Of a stretch of DNA of 49,034 nucleotides, positions 42,583 to 49,034 are shown piece by piece. The notes beneath the pieces were generated by a model, which was given only the letters and a program-made list of their open reading frames with translations, did no database searches and was not told the origin of the DNA. This DNA comes from Fredinandcohnia onubensis (GTDB lineage: Bacteria > Bacillota > Bacilli > Bacillales > Bacillaceae_L): contig NZ_NSEA01000032.1 in the NCBI RefSeq assembly GCF_002734285.1, positions 1 to 49,034 of the forward strand. The letters are read 5' to 3'. A program made the translations under genes and the position numbers. Positions within the stretch are counted from its first letter, which is position 1; the number at the start of each line of letters is the position of its first letter.

Positions 42583-44181
42583 GTGACTTTTGTCTATAAA
42601 ATAGCACGGACAAAACAAGAATTTAATCAAATCCATCGTTTAAATTACAAAACATTTGTGGAAGAAATTCCACAGCATGAAAAAAATGAAGAAAAAATGT
42701 TAATTGATAAATTTCATGATGAAAATACATATTTAATTTGCGTAAAGGATTCTAAATTAGTAGGTATGATTGCTGTAAGAGCCAATAGACCGTTTTCACT
42801 TGATCATAAGCTTCCAAATCTTGATGAACAGCTGCCAGTTAAACCAAATAGTCCGTGCGAAATTCGTTTGCTAGCTGTTGAGGAAGAATATCGGAATAAT
42901 GGGAGGATCTTTTTTGGCCTTGCCCAGCTTATGTCTAATTATTGCTTGAAAGAAGGCTATGATGTCGCCTTAATCTCAGGAACAACAAGACAAGAAAAAT
43001 TATATCGTCAATTAGGATTCAAACCATTCGCATCTCTAACTGGGACCGAAGTTGCATCGTTTTGGCCGATGTATTTAACAAAACAAACGTTTGATGGATC
43101 TTTGGCTGGCAGAATATTAAAGGAACCTATTAGCTTTTTACCTGGCCCAATTAAAATAAGCGAGGATGTAAAAGCAGCACTTGGCGAGGAGCCGATTTCC
43201 CATCGTTCGAATGAATTTTCATTTCAAATGAAGTCTGTAAGAGAGAAATTATGTAAAATGACAAACTCAAAGCATGTAGAAATTTTAGTTGGCTCTGGTA
43301 CTTTAGCAAATGATGTTATTGCGGCCCAGCTATCTGTACTAGGAGGTAAAGGCCTAATCATTAGCAATGGAGAGTTTGGGTCAAGATTAATTGATCATGC
43401 TAATCGAGCTGGTTTAGCTTTTACAAGATTAGAAAAAACATGGGGAACTCCTATTACAGAAGCTGATATAAAGAGTGAACTCGAAAATGGTGAGTATACA
43501 TGGCTTTGGGGTGTCCATAGTGAAACCTCTACAGGTATGCTCATAAACTATGGAAATTTAAAAGAAATCTGCCTGAAGAACAATGTCAAGCTTTGTCTGG
43601 ATTGTATTAGTACAATTGGAGCAGTTAAACTAGATTTCCAGAATATATACTTGGCATCAGGGGTGAGCGGGAAAGCAATTGGTGGCTATACTGGACTCTC
43701 ATTTGTCTTCCATAATCATGAAGTCGTGCCAAATCAGTCAATTCCAAGATATTTGGATCTCGGAATGTATGCCTATAATCAAAGTATTCCATATTCCCAT
43801 TCCTCGAACTTGCTAGAGGCTTTAAATCAAGCTCTTAAAAAATACGAAATAGATGAGTATTATTCTGAAATAAAAACAAGATACAAGTTGATTCGTGAAT
43901 ATCTTGAAGGTCTTGGCCTACAGATTTTAACACCACAAGAATCTTCATCACCTGCAATCATGACGGTGTTACTACCAAACCATATTTCTTCAAAGGACTT
44001 TGGTGATGATATGGCACTTCAGGGATATTACCTTCACTATGAGAGCAGCTATTTACAAGAAAAGAAATGGATTCAAATCTCGTGCCTAAGCAGCCACGAT
44101 GAGAAGAAAATAGTAAAAATGCTACGTGTGTTTGAGCTATTATTAAATCAATATGCAAAATTAGGAGAACCCTCGGTATAG
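42583..44181 (+). CDS. GNAT acyltransferase - class V aminotransferase fusion
   Basis: 532 aa in one frame. Residues ~1-165: GNAT domain (LICVKDSKLVGMIAVR, EIRLLAVEEEYRNNGR, LYRQLGFKPFA); the N-terminal NYKTFVEEIPQHEKN and ordered EIRLLAV strand are more like the N-acyl amino acid/AHL synthase branch than a small acetyltransferase, a tentative call. Residues ~185-530: fold-type I class V aminotransferase like PhnW/AGXT (LPGPIKISEDVKAAL, SHRSNEF, GSGTLAND, LCLDCISTIGAVK with D340, SGVSGKAIGG with probable PLP Lys364). GTG start, GGAGTG upstream. In operon with the PlsY-like gene. It may make an acylated amino compound; see findings. Confidence 0.82.
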   Translation: MTFVYKIARTKQEFNQIHRLNYKTFVEEIPQHEKNEEKMLIDKFHDENTYLICVKDSKLVGMIAVRANRPFSLDHKLPNLDEQLPVKPNSPCEIRLLAVEEEYRNNGRIFFGLAQLMSNYCLKEGYDVALISGTTRQEKLYRQLGFKPFASLTGTEVASFWPMYLTKQTFDGSLAGRILKEPISFLPGPIKISEDVKAALGEEPISHRSNEFSFQMKSVREKLCKMTNSKHVEILVGSGTLANDVIAAQLSVLGGKGLIISNGEFGSRLIDHANRAGLAFTRLEKTWGTPITEADIKSELENGEYTWLWGVHSETSTGMLINYGNLKEICLKNNVKLCLDCISTIGAVKLDFQNIYLASGVSGKAIGGYTGLSFVFHNHEVVPNQSIPRYLDLGMYAYNQSIPYSHSSNLLEALNQALKKYEIDEYYSEIKTRYKLIREYLEGLGLQILTPQESSSPAIMTVLLPNHISSKDFGDDMALQGYYLHYESSYLQEKKWIQISCLSSHDEKKIVKMLRVFELLLNQYAKLGEPSV

Positions 44182-44197
44182 AGGGTTTTCTTTTTTT
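44168..44197 (+). terminator. Terminator of the PlsY/GNAT-aminotransferase operon
   Basis: AACCCTC and GAGGGTT, six-base loop, then TTCTTTTTTT. It includes the stop codon. Confidence 0.85.
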
Positions 44198-44277
44198 GTC
44201 TAGCTCTAGGCGCTATCGGCTCGAGTCATAAGCCAATCGCTTCGGAAGGCAGAAGGCGCCTTCCGCTTTTCTTTTTT
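44198..44277. repeat. Short copy of a Bacillaceae dispersed repeat (GTCTAGCTC type)
   Basis: Begins GTCTAGCTCTAGGCGC, continues CTCGAGTCATAAGCCAATC and ends GGAAGGC-AGAAGGC-GCCTTCC, CGCTTTTC. I recall this as a widely dispersed intergenic repeat in Bacillus relatives; here it looks shortened, since the second half of the large hairpin is missing. Confidence 0.7.
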
Positions 44278-44325
44278 GTAACATTTCTTTCCGAGTTTCG
44301 TCTAAGTGGAAAAGGGGTGAAATGG

Positions 44326-46227
44326 ATGAAGAAAAGATGGTTCATTTATCTTGCTTCAGTTATTATATTCACGGCTATGACTATATTTTTTACCACTTCA
44401 AAACCAACCGTTGTCAGCCAGGTGGATACTGAAATCCAACCCGTCACAAAAGAAAAACTCCAAGAGATATTTCGGGAAGCGCTTAAGGAAGAAAAGCGGA
44501 ATCAAAGGTTTAGTATTTTCGGAAGGGATACCGCTAAACAAGAAATGTCCGTAACGAATGAATCCTCCGCAGCTGATCAAGCCACTGAAGGTGGAAGTGA
44601 TCATTCAGAAACGAATACACAGGTTCAGGGTGTTGATGAAGCAGACATTGTAAAAACAAATGGAAAACATATTTTTCAAATCATTGATGGAAAGCTTAAT
44701 GTCATTAAAGCAGCACCTGCAAAGGAAATGTCTTTACTAAAATCCATACCATTCTCACACTCATTTTCACCAAGCCAATTATTTTTGTATGAAGACCAGC
44801 TCGTCGTAATTGGTTATACATTCCGTGATAGTACACCAAATGTAAATCCAAATCAGCGAAAGATGATATACCCGCCTAGACATTTTGAAGCTACAACGGC
44901 CATTGTTTATGACATAAATGATCCTAGTAATCCCGAGGAAATACGTAGGGTAGAAGTAGAAGGCAATCATGTGACATCACGGAGAATAGACAATTACGTA
45001 TATCTCGTATCTAATCATTATCCAAATTATTGGATTATGGAAGACGTGAGGGACGATGAGGTCGAATTGAGACCGCGATTTTCAGATACTGCACATAAAG
45101 ATGAAAGCACGTTAATCCCATATGAAGACATTCAATATATACCAGGCTCGAAAGAAACCAACTTCACTTTAATTGCGGCATTTGATTTAAATGAGCCTAA
45201 AAAAGAAGCTTCGATTACTTCCTATATAGGAAGTGGAAATCAAATGTATATGTCAAAGGAGAACATTTATATTGCGGTTTCAAACTACTATGCCGTACCT
45301 TTTATGGAGGGTGGGGCGGATAACTCTCCTAATACAAGCTTATATAAATTCTCAGTGGAAAAGGACAAAGTCGAATTCCATAGTTCGACTGAAGTACCAG
45401 GAACGATTTTAAATCAATTTTCAATGGACGAGTACAACGGTACTTTCCGAGTAGCCACAACGAAAGGGGATACTTGGAATACCAACAAACCTTCTGCGAA
45501 TAATTTGTATATTTATGATGAGAATTTAAAGCAAATTGGTTCCTTAAGTAATTTAGCTCGAGGAGAACGAATTTATTCTGCAAGATTCATGGGGGAACGA
45601 ATCTATATTGTTACATTTAAACAAGTCGATCCATTGTTTGTGATTGATGCTAGCAATCCAAAAAATCCAAAGGTATTAGGTGAGTTGAAAATACCGGGCT
45701 TTAGTAATTACCTTCATCCGTATGACGAAAACCATCTCATAGGCTTTGGTTATGACACAAAGGTTGTCGCCGATAAAACAAGTACAGGTGAGCCAATGGT
45801 GTATACTGATGGGATCAAAATTTCCTTGTTTGATATTCGAGATGTGAATCATCCAAAGGAGAAATTCACAGAAATCATTGGTGGTAGGGGGACATACTCG
45901 CCTTTAAATTATGACCATAAGGCTCTATTGTTTAATAAGGAAAAAGGAATCTTCGCATTCCCTATTACTGTTTTTCAAAATATAGAAGGAAAACAGTACG
46001 AACAACACTTCGAATTTCAGGGAGCTTTTGTGTACGATATCAATTTAGAAGGAATTGAACTTAAAGCAAAGTTATCACATGACGTTCCTGGCCCATATGA
46101 AACATGGGAGGGTGAGATTCAACGAGTCCTGACAATCGGTGATACTCTATACGCTATTTCGCCGACAAAAATTTCTGCATATAACGTAAAAAACTATGAG
46201 CAAATTTCTTCATCTTCATTGGATTAA
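44326..46227 (+). CDS. Membrane-anchored C-terminal beta-propeller protein
   Basis: 633 aa from ATG 44326, eight bases after AAAGGGG (a GTG at 44317 is inside the site). N-terminal membrane helix (FIYLASVIIFTAMTIFF), a linker, then the Beta_propel (DUF2139-like, COG4880) domain starting at the hallmark QVQGVDEADIVKTNGKHIF. Blades with LFDIRDVNHPKE-, VYDINDPSNPEE- and VIDASNPKNPKV-type repeats follow. Likely exported and anchored outside; function of the family is unknown. Monocistronic. Confidence 0.88.
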   Translation: MKKRWFIYLASVIIFTAMTIFFTTSKPTVVSQVDTEIQPVTKEKLQEIFREALKEEKRNQRFSIFGRDTAKQEMSVTNESSAADQATEGGSDHSETNTQVQGVDEADIVKTNGKHIFQIIDGKLNVIKAAPAKEMSLLKSIPFSHSFSPSQLFLYEDQLVVIGYTFRDSTPNVNPNQRKMIYPPRHFEATTAIVYDINDPSNPEEIRRVEVEGNHVTSRRIDNYVYLVSNHYPNYWIMEDVRDDEVELRPRFSDTAHKDESTLIPYEDIQYIPGSKETNFTLIAAFDLNEPKKEASITSYIGSGNQMYMSKENIYIAVSNYYAVPFMEGGADNSPNTSLYKFSVEKDKVEFHSSTEVPGTILNQFSMDEYNGTFRVATTKGDTWNTNKPSANNLYIYDENLKQIGSLSNLARGERIYSARFMGERIYIVTFKQVDPLFVIDASNPKNPKVLGELKIPGFSNYLHPYDENHLIGFGYDTKVVADKTSTGEPMVYTDGIKISLFDIRDVNHPKEKFTEIIGGRGTYSPLNYDHKALLFNKEKGIFAFPITVFQNIEGKQYEQHFEFQGAFVYDINLEGIELKAKLSHDVPGPYETWEGEIQRVLTIGDTLYAISPTKISAYNVKNYEQISSSSLD

Positions 46228-46257
46228 AAAAGGGTAGAATTTCTTCTATCCTTTTTT
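46226..46257 (+). terminator. Terminator of the beta-propeller gene
   Basis: AAAAAAGGGTAGAA against TTCTATCCTTTTTT. Confidence 0.8.
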
Positions 46258-46309
46258 GGTATTTATCTTATATACTTAATAAGATTATATAAGGAATGAA
46301 GGGACATAC

Positions 46310-47221
46310 ATGAATCAACCGAAAATAAATCCATACTTTGTATTAGCCATTGGTGCCGTTTCGGTATCCACCTCGGCTATATTTGTGAAATTAGCAAATG
46401 CGCCTGCACCCGTTATCGCTTTTTACCGGCTCTTTTTTACAGTTCTCTTGATGCTTCCTGTTTTTTTATGGAAATATAGAAATGAACTGCGGGCGATAAA
46501 GAAAAGAGATTGGCTATTTTCTAGCATTTCAGGGGTATTTTTAGCTCTACATTTCATACTGTGGTTCGAATCACTCAACTACACATCCGTAACAAGCTCA
46601 ACTGTTCTCGTTACCATGCAGCCTGTCTTTGCTTTTATCGGAACCTATTTTTTGTTTAAAGAAAAAATAGGCTTAGGCGCAATCTTAAGTACCTGTTTAG
46701 CTCTATGTGGTAGTATCATTATTAGTTGGGGAGATTTCCAAATAAGTGGGAGTGCGTTATATGGTGACTTTTTAGCGATTGTTTCCTGCATAATGGTTAC
46801 AGCCTATTTGTTATTTGGGCAAACAGTACGAAAACGCCTAACACTTGTCACCTATACATTTGTTGTCTACAGCATAAGTACAATTACCTTATTCTTATAC
46901 GTAGTGATCCTCAAATATCCATTAGGAGGATACGCGAGTCAAGATTGGATGTACTTTTTATTACTAGCAATTGTACCTACCTTACTCGGCCACAATCTTT
47001 TCAACTGGTCATTAAAATGGGTAAGTACTTCAACCATTTCGGTAAGTATCCTATTTGAACCAGTTGGTGCAGCGATACTAGCATATTTTATCCTTTCAGA
47101 AAAAATCATCCACACACAGATATTCGGAGGAGTCATTATCATACTAGGTATTTGGCTTTACTCCATAGGTGAAAGGAAGAAAAAACAGCGGGTTCGACTA
47201 TCAGAGCAAAGTGTAGGATAA
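46310..47221 (+). CDS. EamA/DMT-family transporter
   Basis: 303 aa, ten helices as two EamA repeats (residues ~8-135 and ~150-290). GAVSVSTSAIFVKLANAP and FYRLFFTVLLMLP are typical of the first repeat; LFNWSLKWVSTSTISVSILFE and EPVGAAILAYFILSE-like text of the second. AGGGAC before the ATG. Exports or takes up metabolites such as amino acids; substrate unknown. Confidence 0.9.
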   Translation: MNQPKINPYFVLAIGAVSVSTSAIFVKLANAPAPVIAFYRLFFTVLLMLPVFLWKYRNELRAIKKRDWLFSSISGVFLALHFILWFESLNYTSVTSSTVLVTMQPVFAFIGTYFLFKEKIGLGAILSTCLALCGSIIISWGDFQISGSALYGDFLAIVSCIMVTAYLLFGQTVRKRLTLVTYTFVVYSISTITLFLYVVILKYPLGGYASQDWMYFLLLAIVPTLLGHNLFNWSLKWVSTSTISVSILFEPVGAAILAYFILSEKIIHTQIFGGVIIILGIWLYSIGERKKKQRVRLSEQSVG

Positions 47222-47227
47222 AGAAAA

Positions 47228-47264
47228 GCCATGTCTATTAGCGTAGACATGGCTTCTTTTTTAA
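47228..47264. terminator. Bidirectional terminator
   Basis: AAGCCATGTCTA and TAGACATGGCTT, 12-bp perfect stem, six-base loop, T runs on the plus side. Confidence 0.88.
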
Positions 47265-48217
47265 GTGAATTTTCGAGTCATAATAACGGAGCCGATTCCA
47301 ATCACTATTAATAGGACTCCCATTAATAGTAGATTGGAATAAGGACTAGCCGTTGTTGGGAGCTTATTCCCTTGTACCTTTACACTCATTTCTGTAGCAA
47401 GAGTTGCTACCGTAAGTAACTTTTCTCCACGTACAAGGATAAAGTCAGAAGCTAGCATATCCTCGGAAACCTTAAGATCCAGCAAGTACTCATCATTTGC
47501 CCGGTATAGCTCAACTAATAGGTCTGCCCCATCAAGTGAACTTTTCTCAAGAAGCTTATTATATGCAACAGCTTCCTTAACACCATCTTTTAATAGATAG
47601 TACCGTGGTTGTAACTCAAAGATTTCAATCATTTTATCATACATCACAAGAAGCTCTTTTTGCTGCTCTGCCGATAATCCCTCTGAACTATTATAGGAGA
47701 AATATTGTTCTAAATTAGAACTAAGAGATTTCATATTCTCCTCAAAATTCATATCATTTAGACTCAAAAAGTGAAGAAATAAACCATCAATCTCATCTTC
47801 CGTTAATCCAATTTCTGAGAGCATCCGCTCTGCCTCAACTATTACCTCAGCATGATTTAAATAGAAATCAACTGTAGTTTCGAGGTCTTTAATAAATAAA
47901 TAATCATGAATTGACTCCCCAAAACCACCAAGGATATGCTGTAACTCATCCTCATTTATATTATGTTTTGATAATAGAGTCTGGATTGTTTCTTTGTTAA
48001 CAGGCTCACCTAAATAGGAAACCAATTCATCAACAGTCTCAAAATCCTTTACGGACAGATCGTAAACTGCTAAGTAATCCTCAAGATCACTCTCGGTAAA
48101 ACCGGTTTCTGATGTATAATCCTTTAATTCCTCAGGGGTTACTTCAGCAAACACACTGTTAGAAACAAACGAAAATTGGAATAAAAAAATAACCCCAATT
48201 AGTAATAACTTCTTCAT
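47261..48217 (-). CDS. Processed acidic surface protein with LPXTA sorting signal
   Basis: 318 aa. Signal peptide (residues 1-24, LLLIGVIFLFQFSFV ... SVFA). The mature part is very acidic and helical, with two related segments near the start (EELKDYTSETGFTESDLEDYL; DLSVKDFETVDELVSYLGEP). C-terminal LPTTA (286-290), a hydrophobic helix and a short basic tail TRKFT form a sortase signal of the LPXTA type used by class D/E-like bacillus sortases. Resembles the family called processed acidic surface protein. No sortase gene lies in the window. GGAGG before the ATG. Confidence 0.85.
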   Translation of the reverse strand: MKKLLLIGVIFLFQFSFVSNSVFAEVTPEELKDYTSETGFTESDLEDYLAVYDLSVKDFETVDELVSYLGEPVNKETIQTLLSKHNINEDELQHILGGFGESIHDYLFIKDLETTVDFYLNHAEVIVEAERMLSEIGLTEDEIDGLFLHFLSLNDMNFEENMKSLSSNLEQYFSYNSSEGLSAEQQKELLVMYDKMIEIFELQPRYYLLKDGVKEAVAYNKLLEKSSLDGADLLVELYRANDEYLLDLKVSEDMLASDFILVRGEKLLTVATLATEMSVKVQGNKLPTTASPYSNLLLMGVLLIVIGIGSVIMTRKFT

Positions 48218-48299
48218 TCCTCTTCCTCCAAGCCATTATATTCATAGGTCTAGTATTTTCAACTTTTACCAAATAATGCATATGAGAGAAGAATAGACA

Positions 48300-48334
48300 T
48301 AAAAAAACTGACATCCAAGCGATAGGAATGTCAG
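48300..48334 (-). terminator. Terminator of the small membrane protein gene
   Basis: CTGACAT and ATGTCAG flank a 12-13 base loop; TTTTTTTATG follows on the minus strand. Confidence 0.8.
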
Positions 48335-48347
48335 AATGGAAATGAAA

Positions 48348-48545
48348 TTAATAAAAGGAACTAGCAAAAAAGCTGAAAACGAAGGCCATAATGATAGACG
48401 AAACAAAAGTGATAAAAGTGCTGGCCTCGATTCTTCCTTCATTATTACTTATTCTCAAACCTTCAATATATACGAATGAAAACAAAAATAAGCACATAGC
48501 TAATGATAAAAACATACCTACTGCTTGCAAAAATTCAAAAATCAA
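48348..48545 (-). CDS. Small two-helix membrane protein
   Basis: 65 aa from TTG 48545, seven bases after GGAGGAAGG. The ATG at 48572 would place the ribosome site inside the gene, so I prefer the TTG. Two hydrophobic helices (VGMFLSLAMCLFLFSFVYI and FITFVSSIIMAFVFSFFA) with a short polar loop between. Not recognised. The 462 bases from here to the right edge contain no gene, only the rRNA control region. Confidence 0.65.
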   Translation of the reverse strand: MIFEFLQAVGMFLSLAMCLFLFSFVYIEGLRISNNEGRIEASTFITFVSSIIMAFVFSFFASSFY

Positions 48546-48796
48546 AACCCTTCCTCCTTCCAAAAATCCCATTAATAAAATATATGAGGCACTCTAGTAA
48601 ATATGAATAAAATAATAGAGAACTTAAATGGATAGATAAATTTAATAGAACCAGCTTTACTAATTCCTATAAAAAGTATTTCATACCAAAACTATTTCTT
48701 GTATAATATTTATGGCTTTATCACATGATGAATTAGTAGAGAAAAGAGAAGAGAGTGCTTCTTAAAAAATCCTTAAAACTTTTTTTAAAAAAGGTC

Positions 48797-48825
48797 TTGA
48801 AAAAGGTAAAAAGAGATGATATATT
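48797..48825 (+). promoter_or_regulatory. rRNA operon promoter P1
   Basis: TTGAAA, 17 bases, TATATT. First of two tandem promoters spaced 97 bp apart, the normal arrangement before a Bacillus rRNA operon. Confidence 0.75.
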
Positions 48826-48893
48826 AATTCTTGTCGCCAAAACAAGCGATACAGAAATTGAATGAGTGATAAAAAAACTTTTTAAAAAAGAAG

Positions 48894-48922
48894 TTGACAC
48901 TCAAAAACGAAAATGTTATATT
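48894..48922 (+). promoter_or_regulatory. rRNA operon promoter P2
   Basis: Perfect TTGACA, 17 bases, TATATT. Confidence 0.85.
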
Positions 48923-48951
48923 AGAAAAGTCGCTTCAGGGCGATGGACAAA

Positions 48952-48970
48952 GTTCTTTGAAAACTGAACA
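48952..48970 (+). promoter_or_regulatory. boxA-like rRNA antitermination element
   Basis: GTTCTTTGAAAACTGAACA, the leader sequence typical before 16S rRNA genes of Bacillus. It is followed by ACAAGCGTCAACG. The 16S gene itself is beyond the window. Confidence 0.8.
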
Positions 48971-49034
48971 CAATACAAGCGTCAACGTTTAATTCTAAAG
49001 TAACAAATTATTGAGCAAGATCTTTGCTTCTAGA

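Noticed and set aside
48971-49034. 16S rRNA gene
   Set aside because: Only the leader is inside the window; the conserved 5' end of 16S is not reached.

Overview
The window reads as a chromosomal segment of a low-GC, endospore-forming member of the Bacillaceae. I infer this from gene order and protein resemblance recalled from Bacillus subtilis, not from a database search. The backbone follows the B. subtilis yui-yug-yux-mrp neighbourhood closely: yuiD, pepA/yuiE, yuiF, bioY/yuiG; yuxO and mrpA-G; yufK, pbpD, yuxJ, kapD, kapB; yugE, yugF, alaR-alaT, yugI, yugJ, pgi, and mstX-yugO. Spore-linked genes (an H-type small acid-soluble protein, a YuzC-like coat candidate, kapB and kapD) agree with a spore former. 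The last ~250 bases carry tandem rRNA-type promoters and a boxA-like leader, so a 16S rRNA gene should start just beyond the right edge.

Layout. 1-6.5 kb: yuiD, pepA, a 53-bp tandem array, yuiF, bioY (with two BirA operators around its promoter), a TauE-type permease and an XRE regulator. 6.5-10.5 kb: two very small genes, a YuzC-like gene, a short-chain dehydrogenase, DedA, a lipoprotein sugar dehydrogenase and yuxO. 10.5-16.3 kb: the complete seven-gene Mrp cation/proton antiporter operon on the minus strand. 16.4-24.2 kb: small membrane proteins, yufK, the class A penicillin-binding protein PbpD, an MFS transporter, a structured repeat, kapD, a four-LysM NlpC/P60 hydrolase, a 20-bp tandem array and kapB. 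24.3-32.4 kb: yugE, yugF, the alanine regulator/aminotransferase pair, yugI, an iron alcohol dehydrogenase, a second copy of the structured repeat, pgi, the potassium channel YugO and its Mistic partner. 32.4-34.2 kb: sspH, an ~800-bp array of 104-bp units and tiny ORFs. 34.2-41.8 kb: a possible HEPN-CBS fusion, SIMPL, CPBP protease, glucosaminidase, GNAT-like, YitT-like, dhaS, a TetR regulator and tRNA-Ala. 42-49 kb: a PlsY paralogue followed by a GNAT-class V aminotransferase fusion, a beta-propeller protein, an EamA transporter, an LPXTA surface protein, a small membrane protein and the rRNA leader.

Genes that work together: Mrp antiporter and YugO both serve monovalent cation homeostasis; AlaR and AlaT form an alanine regulon in one operon; KapB and KapD belong to the sporulation kinase input pathways; PbpD and the NlpC/P60 hydrolase build and remodel the wall. 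The least conventional content is the PlsY-like plus GNAT-aminotransferase pair, the HEPN-like/CBS protein, three unrelated intergenic tandem arrays (periods 20, 53 and 104 bp), and a dispersed hairpin element whose two copies show a compensatory base change. All functional statements come from reading the sequence; nothing was searched or computed.
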